Part shown: piece by piece, positions 24,901 to 33,592 of the stretch
Position numbering within the stretch: the stretch's first letter is position 1
Layout of the letters: each line of letters opens with the position of its first letter
Origin: Toxonevra muliebris
Taxonomy: Eukaryota > Arthropoda > Insecta > Diptera > Pallopteridae
Reading direction: 5' to 3'
DNA: 64,000 nucleotides
Assembly (NCBI GenBank): GCA_963691655.1
Contig: OY829327.1
Span: 58,850,079-58,914,078, forward strand
The notes under the pieces: model-generated
Seen by the model: only the letters and a program-made list of their open reading frames with translations
Told to the model about the DNA's origin: nothing
Databases searched by the model: none
Position numbers and translations under genes: made by a program

Positions 24901-27900
24901 GTTATGACTTAATTACTCTCAATGTGTGCCTTTAATAATTTTCTTGTTGGATTACCTAGCGTAACGAAACCAATCTTCAACGACAAGTTCGACACTCTTA
25001 TTCCTGATAGACAGGAATGGGAGAATGGAGAGCGGTTTCAAAAGGATTCTATCCACTTCTATACTGACGGCTCTAAACTGGATGGCAGAGTTGGAGCTGG
25101 CATCTTTTGTGAAGAGCTGGATGTAAATTTATCCTTCAGGCTGCCTGATCACTGCAGTGTATTTCAGGCAGAGGTCACGGCAATCAAGGAAGTCACGTAC
25201 TGGCTGAGGTATAACGTGATATCCAAGAGGGATATATGTATTTTTACCGATAGTCAGGCAGCTATAAAATCCCTTGAATCTGTCTACCTTACTTCTAAAA
25301 TAGCTCTTAACTGTAGAGCGTCTCTTAACGAGATGTCCGATCAGTTCAATCTGCACCTAATTTGGGTGCCGGGGCATATAGGTATACCGGGGAACGAAAC
25401 TGCTGACGGGTTAGCTAGAAAAGGAACACTGTTGCAAATCACTCCTGACAAGGAGCATATAGGCGTCCCTATGGCAACGTGTAAACTAAGGCTAGCCAGG
25501 AATGCAATAAAACTTACTAACGAAAGGTGGTCACTGGAAAACACCTGCAAAACTACTAGACTCATTTGGCCTAAGCTGGATAGTCGCCGGACAAATGACC
25601 TGATACATACCAACAGGCACTTCATCAGTACTGTGACTTGGGTGATTACTGGACATTGCCCCATTGGAAAACATGCAGAAAGACTGGGTCTTCCATATAG
25701 AAATCATTGCAGGAGCTGTGGCAACGAGAAAGAACAGGAAACTGTAACTCATCTTTTATGCGAATGCCCAGCTTTGATTCACGTACGAAAGAAACATCTG
25801 GACAATTTTGTCTTCGATGACCTTAAAGACTTGACTAACATCCAAATCAGACACCTACTTAACTTCCTGAAAGGTACTCAATGGTTCAAATGGCCTGAGT
25901 TAGAGGGATAGGGACTTCGCTCCTTTTGTATGGTATCGCAATGGGCCTGTCTGGCCTAAGTGTGCTGGCGCTCGCTGGCAGCCATTTTAACCTAACCTAA
26001 CCTACCTAACGTAAACGCAACTTCGAGCAAAGCATTTTGGAAAATATTTGTAAATATTTATTGGTCCATAATACGATTTTTTTATATAAAGGACCGACTC
26101 AAGCAGCGGAGAAACACTCCCATGCCATTAGTCATGCTTAGTCTTCTCCACGCTTAATTAGAAAAGCGCAATCAAAAACTTTATTTAAAATTTCAATAAT
26201 CGCAAAAATTTGTTTTAATATATTTTTGACCGGATAAATTTATAGAGAGTAAGAGAGATAAATCTTTGATAATGTGTTGATCTTTTTGATCAAAATTTGA
26301 AGTTTTTAAATTTAAAATGGTGGAGCCAGGACGATTTTGAGCTTGATCTAAAATGAGGGGAAACAAAGGGGGCTATTAGGGTGTAGGGGTGAAAATAACA
26401 AATAACTGTTTTTCTATATAAAAAGCAAAGCATTATTAAGGTTCTTAAATAAATTGTATTTTAGGAAAATGTACTTCCTAGTATATGTAGCATTATTATT
26501 ATTTATATTTTCTTAGTGCAAAAAATACGAATGAATTGGATGCAACGATTCAATTGGATCACACTATACAATGCGAAAATGACGTCAAAGTTAAAACAGA
26601 AATAGAGAGTCCATCCAATTTGATTGATGTTAAACATCTACTCAATAATGAGGATGTTCCAATAGATATGTCACCTGCCTGTTCAAGTCTAAGTGCGTCA
26701 CGGATTCCAGTTCGTATTGGCAGCGTTAAGAAACAAAGTTCGATTACTGCGAGTTTCCAATCACCTATAAAATTAGAAGAAACCACTGAAAATCACTCAT
26801 TGGCAGCGATTGAAATCCCACGTCGAGCAACTGCATTTGCGCAACAAAAAGATATGAGCATTAAGTTGCCAATGCCCGACAATGGAGAGTCATTACTTCA
26901 GGAACAAATAAAGCAGGATCGAGGCATCGTTTCCGTATACGAAGATAACCCCATAACAATATCCGATGTATCCGTATTCTTTTTGGCTCAAAGGCAAAGC
27001 ATAGATTCTAATCTTGAAGACAAAACTCTTCTAGGGCACAAAAAATCACCTATCATCTCCACGCAATTGCAGCACCCGGCAAGTAATATGATATTGCGAA
27101 AAAGTTCGATTGATTTATGCGGTGACAATACAATCAATCGTAAAGCTAATTTCAAAAATTACCTCAATTTGTCTCGTAACATTTCATTGTTGAGTGCAGA
27201 GGTTGATGATATTGACCAGACACGCTTAAGTTTAGTTGAGTCGCTGCTTTACGAAGATAATGATAACAGCGATAGCAATGATAATAAAGATGAAAAGAGC
27301 TATACGAATGAACATAAAAATGAAGATTTTAGTGCTCAAGTTACTGAAAATTCAAAGCTAAGTTTAAGAAATTTAAAAACTGGTACAATGTGTCGAAAAT
27401 GCAAACGGTGCCAGGAGACCCTTCTTGGTGAATCTATTTCCAGCGCAACAGATTCATTTGCGTTGCCTCCAATACCGTTGGGGTCTGGGTTGAATTGGGA
27501 TCGCCTTGAGAAACTGCGTAAACGCCCAACATTAGCAGATGTACATGAGTATTGGCGGAGAAAGAGATTGGAGCTGTCATTCGACGTAGCAAATTTGTCG
27601 ACAGATGTTTCAAACTTGGTTCTCGAAGACGAAGACGAGGAGGAAGATGTTGAAGCAGAGGCCGATAGTGCAGATATACTCATACAAAATTATAAGCAAA
27701 AAGTGCAAAGGTTGTCAATTTTAACTTGATTATTTTTTACTAGATTTTTTATATAACTGCCGATATTTTTTAAATTTTAGAATGGAGGAAGAAATGATTG
27801 TCCGTCATCTCAAGGCACCGATAATAATAAGAGAATCCTTTGTGCAGCGATTGAATAAAATGTTATGGTAAGAATTTAGTTTTATATGAATATTAACTAC

Positions 27901-28852
27901 TATTATTGCCAAAACATTTGCTTACCTTAGTTGTAGCATTCTAAAAATTTAATATCTAAGTGCTATGTCCGTGGACACATGAAGCCTAATAAGAGTGACT
28001 GTATTCTTACAAAAACAAAGTTTTTTTTATTTTGCTTGTTTTTTTTACAAGAAAACCAAATGCTTTTAAACGAATATATATATTTAATACAAATCTTTTA
28101 TTTTTGTAGTAAAAGTTCAACCAATTGGATATTTGACTATCAAATGCAGTATCATAATGTTCTTCAATTCAGCCACAAGAAAATCATTACTTTTCACATT
28201 CTGATTACGTATGAGGAAATTGACTTGATGGGCAAAGATATTCAAATAAGGACTATAGAACTTCAAAGTAGCCGTTTTTCCAAAAGTATGAGTGATGTCT
28301 ACAATATTCGAATTCATTATTTTTAGTTAGTTCATCATTTATATTTCCGTTTTTAGAAATGTGGCAGCCTATAGATTTTGTCATGGACTTTCAACTCAAA
28401 TTGGAGCTGCCATTTAATTTAAAATCAATGTGTGACAGCAGTGATGATGTAAGTTTATATAAAATGTTGCAACAAATCGATAGAATATGCGTGGTAGTTT
28501 CGCAACTTGGAAACGAGCTTTGGAGAATTGTGCGCTTCAATGAGGCTTCGCTTATACGGTAAAAAATCAAAATGTTCGATCTCAACTTTCACTGAAAAAC
28601 TTTCTTTTCAGAGATGCAAATAGAACGTATGTGCGGAAAATAATTCGTGAAGTTATAACAATGGATGACGAGTATCCGCGAGTTAAAAAGTCTGAATTTC
28701 TAATTGAAGTAACAAATGTTAAGAAATTAAGCTGCAAAAATATCTCATCGCCGCCATTGTACTCATTTCGCGATGATATTGAATTTATACCCAGTGGTTT
28801 AGAGTTTTTACGTATATTTTTAAATAATCCATCTGCTCATCTAAATAATTAA
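9051..28852 (+). CDS. Spc105R: Spc105R / KNL1 kinetochore scaffold
   Basis: Eleven exons join in frame: 9051..9077, 9152..9255, 9328..9919, 16215..16869, 16973..17819, 21926..23401, 26517..27710, 27781..27867, 28110..28285, 28357..28558, 28612..28852. They total 5601 bases, or 1866 residues plus stop, which is in the size range of fly Spc105R. KNL1 proteins sit in the KMN network of the outer kinetochore, recruit Bub1/BubR1-Bub3 through phosphorylated MELT repeats, and bind PP1 near the N-terminus. Visible support: a basic N-terminus, RRISF at residues 33-37 as PP1 RVxF site, five M[DE][IV][SE] motifs at residues 288, 319, 388, 418 and 450, and further TxxF/MDIS units between about 690 and 1220. 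The C-terminal 230 residues, from the small exons, correspond in position to the Mis12-binding RWD region. The start was chosen because it opens a nine-codon exon with a GTAAGT donor. The exon 7 donor (GTTGTC) and the exon 9/10 junction are the weakest calls. Confidence 0.88.
10434..12002 (-). mobile_element. Tc1-like transposon relic in intron 3
   Basis: The termini are perfect inverted repeats starting CACTGGCGGTCACAAAAACC and are flanked by TA on both sides (10432..10433 and 12003..12004), the Tc1/mariner target site. Degenerate minus-strand transposase is visible near 11200..11260 as GPLYYIEGTVNAQKYG, which resembles the Tc1 block with IEG and the N-x-x-x-Y tail. Another piece near 10900 reads HLFHIMKRNVALNM. 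Stops and frameshifts show it is dead. At 1569 bp it is close to full Tc1 length. Confidence 0.8.
12050..13040. mobile_element. 990-bp inverted-repeat element in intron 3
   Basis: Left arm about 12050..12240 and right arm about 12852..13040 are reverse complements over roughly 185 bases, for example AATTAAATGGTTGTAAAAAT on the left and its complement near 12886. The 600-base interior includes 12245..12540, which matches a repeat family also found at 48545..49075 and, inverted, at 56765..57100. No transposase is seen. Confidence 0.7.
13683..14110 (-). pseudogene. piggyBac transposase C-terminal remnant
   Basis: Reading the minus strand down from about 14090 gives YRVAIGGKKWW, a stop, TKCVNSTVAKAWK and then an acidic linker. 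This is the conserved piggyBac block in which GKKWWW is followed by an N-A-W segment. The frame continues to the intact ORF 13877..13683, which carries RRRCAQCYSQKIYQCKKLQC. That Cys array resembles the C-terminal zinc-binding domain of piggyBac transposases. It contains a stop at the third Trp position and lacks the catalytic core, so it is a pseudogene. Confidence 0.75.
14136..14417 (+). repeat. tRNA-derived SINE, copy 1
   Basis: A pol III A box (TAGTCTAGTGG, 14147..14157) and B box (GGTTCGATTCC, 14191..14201) have the spacing of a tRNA gene and head a 280-base repeat. The body (ATTCACTATCGATATAGAG and following) recurs at 51104..51232 and 36949..37165. The 3' end, with CAATGGGC then GGCCTAAGTGT, matches the tail of the LINE at 24870..26013. 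The insertion interrupts piggyBac coding sequence: the transposase text resumes directly after it. Confidence 0.85.
14418..14663 (-). pseudogene. probable piggyBac transposase N-terminal remnant
   Basis: A minus-strand frame from 14663 encodes an acidic start (GDDDNNDGIALNDDEDMMS) and ends in DLNWTKTKRFQF, where the SINE has inserted. An acidic N-terminus before a conserved Trp segment is usual in piggyBac proteins. Its orientation and position fit the C-terminal piece at 14110..13683. The family assignment of this piece rests mainly on that context. Confidence 0.5.
14953..15453. mobile_element. Transib-type MITE, 501 bp
   Basis: The termini are CACAGTGCGTCGAC on the left and the complement of CACAATGCGTCGAC on the right, each followed inward by GGCAAAAGTC. 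The element is flanked on both sides by CGTCG (14948..14952 and 15454..15458), a 5-bp GC-rich target duplication. Transib elements, relatives of RAG1, are known for 5-bp GC-rich duplications and termini resembling the V(D)J heptamer CACAGTG. There is no coding capacity, so it is non-autonomous. Confidence 0.8.
16215..17819 (+). CDS. Spc105R: Spc105R exons 4-5: MELT-like array
   Basis: Exon 4 (16215..16869) follows TTGCAG and ends G before GTAACT. Exon 5 (16973..17819) follows TTGCAG and ends AT before GTGAGA. Exon 4 carries MDIS (16353), MDIE (16446), MEIS (16653), MEVS (16743) and MEIS (16839); the last is preceded by KTILF, giving the T-x-x-aromatic plus M-E-I-S layout of KNL1 repeats. Exon 5 adds KPTVRY with DILLD near 17610 and RRETIIF with EMELE near 17740. 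The rest is polar and probably disordered. The 103-base intron between the exons retains an in-frame stop. Confidence 0.87.
17940..18060 (-). repeat. possible LINE/SINE 3' tail
   Basis: Read on the minus strand this ends in AATCTAATCTAACCTAG, similar to the CCTAACCTAA tails of the LINE and SINE copies elsewhere in the window. The rest does not match those copies clearly. The call is tentative. Confidence 0.25.
18555..18953 (-). pseudogene. LINE RNase H / C-terminal fragment
   Basis: The minus strand encodes HRGIKGNCNANDLARL, the GH-x-G-I-x-G-N-x-x-A-D block of LINE RNase H domains, then ATYKLLIKNHQ and a C-terminal LCRSCKNEK. The order and wording parallel the intact LINE ORF at 24922..25911. 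A stop lies at the Trp/Val before the His, so it is dead. Upstream RNase H sequence (CSVFQAE) resumes on the far side of the inserted 913-bp element, at about 19866..19960. Confidence 0.8.
18954..19866. mobile_element. 913-bp TIR element with ACCGCG subrepeats
   Basis: The two termini match as inverted repeats over 60 bases with about one mismatch, starting GGGGATRGACATTAGACCGC. Inside each end are several further copies, in both orientations, of a unit containing GACTTTAGACCGCGATCGAA. The central 400 bases are AT-rich and non-coding. It has landed inside a LINE RNase H sequence (18555..18953 and 19866..19960). I cannot place it in a named superfamily, and the target duplication is unclear. 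Confidence 0.85.
19866..19960 (-). pseudogene. LINE RNase H fragment, second part
   Basis: The minus strand reads CSVFQAE, the block holding the catalytic Glu of LINE RNase H, then loses frame. It belongs with the fragment at 18555..18953, interrupted by the 913-bp element and lacking roughly 45 residues between the two parts. Confidence 0.6.
19990..20600. repeat. imperfect repeats in intron 5
   Basis: Two diverged units begin GGACTATTACCATGCC (about 20032) and GGATTATTACCACGCC (about 20174), each followed by a CTATAACTTGG-type stretch. This is a decayed repeat of unknown class. No ORF was found. From 20600 to 21925 I see only AT-rich intron. Confidence 0.4.
21926..23401 (+). CDS. Spc105R: Spc105R exon 6: TxxF/MELT-like repeats
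   Basis: The exon follows TGATCTAG and ends AG before GTATGT; with exon 7 this recreates a Ser codon. It encodes at least six units led by [KR]xRQT-like text: KQRQTLYF with MDIS (22305..22373), KQRQTLHF with NDMSLD (22414..22463), KKKTLHL with SLDIS (about 22712..22765), IRRQTTY with IVLNES (about 22995..23048), KKRQTLLF with NIEES (about 23178..23224), and IRQTLF (about 23289). These resemble KNL1 Bub-recruiting repeats. Charged, probably coiled stretches (around 22800..22960) separate them. The alternative donor at 23395 fails the phase test with exon 7. Confidence 0.87.
23402..24860. other. Spc105R intron 6, first part
   Basis: Bases 23470..23600 are a simple CTTCGG/CCGAAG-rich stretch (ATTCGGCTTCGG, TTCGGCTTCGGC, GCCGAAGCCGAAG) that can fold on itself. 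The remainder shows only short unsupported ORFs. Confidence 0.4.
24870..26013 (+). mobile_element. 5'-truncated LINE with intact RNase H ORF
   Basis: An uninterrupted 329-codon frame (24922..25911) encodes the C-terminal part of a non-LTR retrotransposon ORF2. RNase H residues are in place: FYTDGS (Asp49), FQAE (Glu84), FTDSQAA (Asp110), WVPGH (His152) and ETAD (Asp162). It is followed by the C-terminal CRSCGNEK with a downstream His and Cys, the zinc-knuckle-like end of I/Jockey-type LINEs. The 3' tail reads GGCCTAAGTGTG and ends CCTAACCTAACCTACC. The endonuclease and reverse transcriptase are absent, as in a 5'-truncated insertion. The open frame suggests it is young. It shares its tail with the tRNA-SINE of this window. 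Confidence 0.85.
26517..27710 (+). CDS. Spc105R: Spc105R exon 7
   Basis: The exon follows TTTTCTTAG. It encodes about 397 residues, including IDMSPA (about 26665), IKLPM, and a Cys pair block CRKCKRCQ near 27391..27414. Downstream is WDRLEKLRKRPTLADVHEYW, then an acidic stretch of about 12 Asp/Glu around 27620..27670. The MCRKCKRC cluster could bind metal or be incidental; I know no function for it. The exon end at AG before GTTGTC is a weak donor, but it is the only one I find that keeps exon 8 open. Confidence 0.82.
27781..28852 (+). CDS. Spc105R: Spc105R exons 8-11: C-terminal domain
   Basis: Exon 8 27781..27867, exon 9 28110..28285, exon 10 28357..28558, exon 11 28612..28852 (TAA stop). 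The phases 2, 2, 1, 2 all agree. The encoded 234 residues alternate hydrophobic and polar (IIRESFVQRLNKML, KKIITFHILITYEEIDLMG, LYKMLQQIDRICVVVSQLG) and end in SGLEFLRIFLNNPSAHLNN. In KNL1 proteins this end folds as RWD domains that bind the Mis12 complex; that role is assigned by position, not by motif. An alternative exon 10 acceptor at 28373..28374 (TATAG) gives the same phase and cannot be excluded. Confidence 0.78.
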
Positions 28853-29313
28853 GAATGTTAATCTCAAAGATATATGTTACATTTAGGATTTTTTTACAAT
28901 TTTTAAAGAAAATGGTTTTTGTGTTCAAACTGATTTTCTATTTTCTATTTCAAGGCAGAAATAAATTCCATTAGAAATCGCATAATTTTCTTGTGGGATT
29001 AAAATGGAATTTTGTTTCTTTTAACTTTAACCACTTTAAATTATTACCTTTGGAAGAGTGGTTTTGTTTATGTAGTTAAAAAATAAAATTATTTTAATAA
29101 AATCAAATAAAATCTTTTCAATTGTTATTAAGGTGTATGCCCAAAAATGTTTCACAACTCAATGAATTTTTATAACAGCGTAAAACAAGTTGTGTTTGAT
29201 TTTCTAAAAAACTAAAACTAAAAATTGGTCCATAATTCCAATTCAAATTAAAGAGTGTGTTATAGTCAGAAGAAGCTGATAGTAATGAAGAGAATATAGA
29301 CTTCGATTGTATA
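28853..29313. other. Spc105R 3' flank
   Basis: AT-rich DNA with several AATAAA-like hexamers, including AATAAA at about 28961 and AAATAAAATTATT near 29078, which could serve as polyadenylation signals for Spc105R. No gene is seen. Confidence 0.4.
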
Positions 29314-30433
29314 TCACTTTGATCAAAAGTTCCCGGAATTTATTCAGAAAATTAAAAATACAAGTTTATTCATCTAAATCTATATTGTCCCATTCAAAAT
29401 AATCCCCATCGACTGCAACACACTTATGCCAGCACTTGATCCATTCCTCGAAACATTTTTTATATTCGGTGTTCGGTATGTTCATCAGTGCTTCCTTCGA
29501 CTTTTCCATTACTTCCTCTCGGCTGCTAAAACGCGTTCCCCGTAATGGTTTTTTAACGCGATTGAACAGAAAGAAGTCACAGGGAGCCAAATCAGGTGAA
29601 TTCGGTGGCTGTTGTATGGTATTTGTTGCATTTTTCGTCTAAAAATTACGAATAATTTTGGCACTGTGCGACGGTGCGTTATTATGGTGCAAAATCCGCG
29701 AGTTTTCTGTACACAATTCTGGTCGCTTTCGGCGAATTGCTTCACGCAAACGTCTCATAACGCCCAAATAATACTCTTTGTTTACTGTCTGGCCTTCTGG
29801 CAAAAATTGATAATGCACTACACCGTTGTAATCCATGAAAACCAAGAGCATTGTCTTGTTTTTTGACTGAAAACGACGTGGTTTTTTTGGTCTCGGCTCA
29901 TTTGGTGATTGGTCATTAACCAAAATGTTTCGGACGGATCCATAGGTAATGTTCAAGTCCTCCGCTATCTTTCTGATGGGTAATTTGTGGTTATTTAACC
30001 AAAATTTCTTTTACTTTATCAATGTTTTCGTCGGTTTTCGATGTCGATGGTCTGCCACGGCGTTCATCATCTTCGATTGACTTACGACTACTTTTGAACC
30101 ACTCGTGCCACTGGTAAACGACCGTTTTCTTTAGAGAATCGTTGCCGAAATACTTTTCCAACATTTCCAACGTTCGCGCACCATTAAATCCGTTTTTTAC
30201 GCAAAATTTAATACAAGTTCGTTGTTGCAAATTTAAATCCATTTCTAAAATTGTGAAAAATCGCCAACACACACAGAGATAGATGTACTCTTGGCTACGT
30301 AACTTTTGCAAATGCCAAGAGGGAATATCAACAACAAATGTACCAACTTAACAAAAAAAAAAAAAAAACAAAACTCAAATCGGAACGATGGTAGCGCCAC
30401 ACGGTGGTTATTTCGGGAACTTTTTGATCAAGG
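29314..30433 (-). mobile_element. mariner element, copy 2 (internally deleted)
   Basis: Its termini are the same as those of copy 1 (TTGATCAAAAGTTCCCGG at left, complement at right) and a TA lies at 30434..30435. Transposase pieces on the minus strand are the N-terminus at 30311..29991 (NGFNGARTLEMLE, YQWHEWFKS), a middle piece at 29956..29639, and a C-terminus at 29590..29366 (LAPCDFFLF ... EWDNIDLDE). The middle ORF jumps from the VRNILVND segment straight to SPNEPRPKKPR. About 200 bases present in copy 1, including the TGDET catalytic region, are therefore missing. It is dead, and lies in the opposite orientation to copy 1. Confidence 0.9.
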
Positions 30434-30500
30434 TAATTTAGAAATGCTGTGAACTTAAAACTTTAAAAATACATGTATTTAATTAATTTTCTTTTTAATA

Positions 30501-31275
30501 CAGCAGAATCTCGATAATTCGTATTTGCAAGGAACCAGCAATTTTTTACGAATTACAGAGGTTTTCTTTTTAACGAGATTTCGACTTAACCCTTTCACTC
30601 CGAGTTTTTCCTCAAAATATTCGTTGAGTTTCTTCCATATTTTATGCAAATATTAAAATAAATTTAAAAAAATAATATGTCCAGGACTCTTAATCCTTAC
30701 AGTTATCCTTAAGTTTTCCAATGGGGCATAATGTCTACTATAACCTCTGTAACCAGGAATTTTAGCAAAGCCAATTTAGGGCGATGACACAGCATGTATA
30801 GAATCGACTCATTGACAGCCCGCATCCGTATTTTAAAGAAAACTCAAATGAAATGGAAACCGTATCTCCCATTTTACTTAAGTTTTCGAACATTATTGGG
30901 ATATACGTCAACGAGGTTAAAATAAGAAAAATACGAATTAAAGGTTTTGCAGTTTAAGGCTCTTTTCGTGTATGTTGTCAGCCACAAAAAAATTTCTTAA
31001 AAAAAATTGAACGTAGCTACAAGGATTGATTTTTTTTCGAATCATAGTTCCATAGAATTTTCTTTGCATAACGAATTATAAGAAGTTGTCAACAACCAAT
31101 TTCGATTTATAAGAGGTTAAGCAGACCTTGTATTGGGAAAGAATACGAATTAACGTGGGGACGAAAATGTGTAGAGTTTTTGGGAATTAAAGCGATTTTT
31201 TTCAGGGACCAGCAGTTTGTTACGAATTATTGAGATTTTCGAATTAACGGTGTATGAATTATCGCGATTCTACTG
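30501..31275. mobile_element. pogo/Tigger-like non-autonomous element
   Basis: It starts CAGCAGAATCTCGATAATTC and ends with the complement of CAGTAGAATCGCGATAATTC, with TA on both sides (30499..30500 and 31276..31277). CAGT-type ends, a TA target and repeated TTCG/AATTCG bases suggest the pogo branch of Tc1/mariner. There is no transposase ORF. A second, inverted, end-truncated copy is at about 35278..35965. Confidence 0.7.
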
Positions 31276-31299
31276 TATATAAAAAAATTTGTGTTAAAC

Positions 31300-31730
31300 A
31301 CTTTTATAAGGAAAAAATTGAGCGCTTTTTTAAAGAAAATACGCGTTTTTTCTTCTTTTAGCGGATTTTGAAAAACAAGATTTGGCCACACTGCTCAGAA
31401 TATTTCAGAAAACTTTTTGCTATCTGGCATACTGTGATCTAAAGAATAATTTATATTATCAAAATGCAGTTAAGTTTAAAATACATAAGAACAGTGTGGC
31501 CAACTCAGCGCTTTTCCCGCTGATTTTAGTGCTTTTGGAAAATTAAAACGCGGAAAAAAGTGATTTAGCGCTCAGCGAGTTTGTGCCTGTATTAGTGAAA
31601 AAGTTTAAATGTATTGAGTTTTCTCGCATTTTTATAAGGAAAAAAATTAACGCTTTTTTTAAGAAAATACGCGTTTTATTCTTCATTTTAGCGAATTTTG
31701 AAAAACAAGAATTGCCCACACTGCGTAAGA
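31300..31730. repeat. two direct repeats of about 100 bp
   Basis: Bases about 31302..31405 and 31627..31727 are diverged direct copies, sharing TTTATAAGGAAAAAA, AAAATACGCGTTTT and TTTTGAAAAACAAGA. Between them, 31490..31575 (GTGTGGCCAACTCAGCGCTT onward) recurs inverted at about 36085..36175. The ORF 31583..31999 is probably incidental. Confidence 0.6.
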
Positions 31731-33474
31731 ATAATATTCAAAAAAGGTTGTTTTTCTTATTTATAATCTTTTATATCATTTATTGTCTTTTGGCCGTCTA
31801 TTTCAAAAATGGTGGAAAAGTATTTGCTGGGTGTCAACGTATGAACATCGACCAAGGAAGCCGTCAAATAAAGTTGCAGATGCGCTTGACTTTTTCAAAA
31901 TTTTTCAACCAAAATCCACCAAGTTCCATTTTTAACCAATGGGCCAACATCAACCTTGGTTACATGACGTCTAGCTTTGTCGGTCGTTTCAGCAATTAAA
32001 ATGAAAATAGGTTTTTCAATAATTGGGGACCCGATTTTTAAAAGGACTTCATCATAGCAGTTTTTCAGATAATTTTTTGTACTGTGGCCTTGTTGGATAC
32101 TTTCTTTTTTATGTATTTCTCAAAACAGCTTTTTGATCTTTGAACTGTTGAGCTTGTTCAATGGTATGTTCTACGTTAACATCGCTTTGACAGGGTCGCC
32201 GTAAAATTCATTTGTTTTGCTTCCAAAATGAGAAGTTATCATTTGCTCCTTCTTTTTTAAATTCACCGTCTTCATATGTTTCTATCGGTTTACGTCCATT
32301 TTTTTCGTGACAAATGAAGCAAAAAAAAAAAAAAAAATGTTTCTATTTATGCTAAAAATTTCATTCACAAAATATCGGCCATTAAAAAAAGGAATAATGG
32401 GTAGAAAACCCCAAAAAAGCACACAAAATTCGAAGTTGAAAAAGGTAAAATTTTTGAAAAATAAGAAAAAGGGAAAGTAAAATTTATATTTTTGGAATCA
32501 TAAGCCATCATGTAAAATTTCGCAGAAAAAAGGAGAATTCCTCATAATCCGCTTCCTGGTTATTACTTTTTTTTCGATATTAAAAATAAGTTTGTTTTTC
32601 GAAAGAACCTTCTTACGTCTAGAGGCTTCTGAAGTTTTTTCCTATACTTTCGCAGTGGGTTGCCCAGCTTAAACACTTGGTTTTACGAACTAGTATCTTA
32701 CATTTTTAAAGCTTTAGTTTATATTTTTGCACAACTGCGGCGAGCTATTTTAAATAGGAATTGCATATGCTGTCGCATTGTAGGGAAGAAAGGGCTTCCG
32801 ATAGTATAATTCCACAATCCACATGAGTAGGGCAAAAAATTTGTGGTGTAGTTAGAATGTTTTTAGTGTTCTTGGTTAACCTACTAGCTCGCTTGACTCA
32901 AACCATTTTGAAAACATTTAGGAGAGTAAAGTAGGAATGGTCTACGCCAATAACGGGTAGAACAACAATGTGGCTAAGCTGAGAACAGTGGTTGAGGATG
33001 AGGTCCTAAAAAAAAGTGAGAAGTATAGACTTTCCGCTTGAAAAAAAGAAGGGGTTCACCCAACTCCTAAACATAAGAAGCAATTTTAACTTTGGAACTT
33101 ACAATTAAATAACTATTCTAGTTAAATTGACCTGGTGATATGAAGCATAGGAAATCACATTTCTGTAATCATCTTAGTTAAATGGAGAATTTTTATTTTT
33201 GTGAACTGATGGAATAGAGTGTGCTGACATGATAATTTAAAAACAAAATAGGATTGGTTAATTGGTTAATTTTAAAAAATCTTCTATAAAAATTCAAAGA
33301 AAAGTCTGGTGATATGATGTGTTATGAAATGAATATATTTTATTTTTTTTTCGAATTTTTTAGTACATTTAGAGTATATAAATTACATTACCCCTTCCTC
33401 CTACGATGTGTTTACAATATACATTAGCGATACGACAGTGACATTTCTCTATTACCGACTTTGCCCCAGTGTTT

Positions 33475-33488
33475 GTTTCTATAGCAAC
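33475..33488 (+). promoter_or_regulatory. X-box-like (RFX) motif upstream of gene 2
   Basis: GTTTCTATAGCAAC fits the two half-site pattern of RFX X-boxes (GTYNCC, 1-3 bases, RGYAAC) with one deviation. It lies 105 bases upstream of the ATG at 33593. X-boxes mark many ciliary genes in flies. A similar ATAGCAACGTATTG occurs within a MITE at about 1830, so chance or repeat origin remains possible. Confidence 0.35.
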
Positions 33489-33592
33489 GTATGGGATAGC
33501 TAAGTATTTATTTATATTTATATATATATTTAATTCAAAGTAATTGAATATATTCATATAGTAAAACGAAAATTTAGATCAAGCTGTAAAAT

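Noticed and set aside
25990..26013. telomeric TTAGG-type repeat
   Set aside because: CCTAACCTAACC resembles the insect telomere unit, but only two or three copies occur, always at LINE or SINE 3' ends.
27336..27683. 115-codon Ser-rich minus-strand ORF
   Set aside because: It is antisense to the acidic end of Spc105R exon 7; GAC/GAG runs read as Ser-type codons on the other strand.
31583..31999. 138-codon plus-strand ORF
   Set aside because: It starts in a repeated element and shows no conserved motif; it is probably chance.
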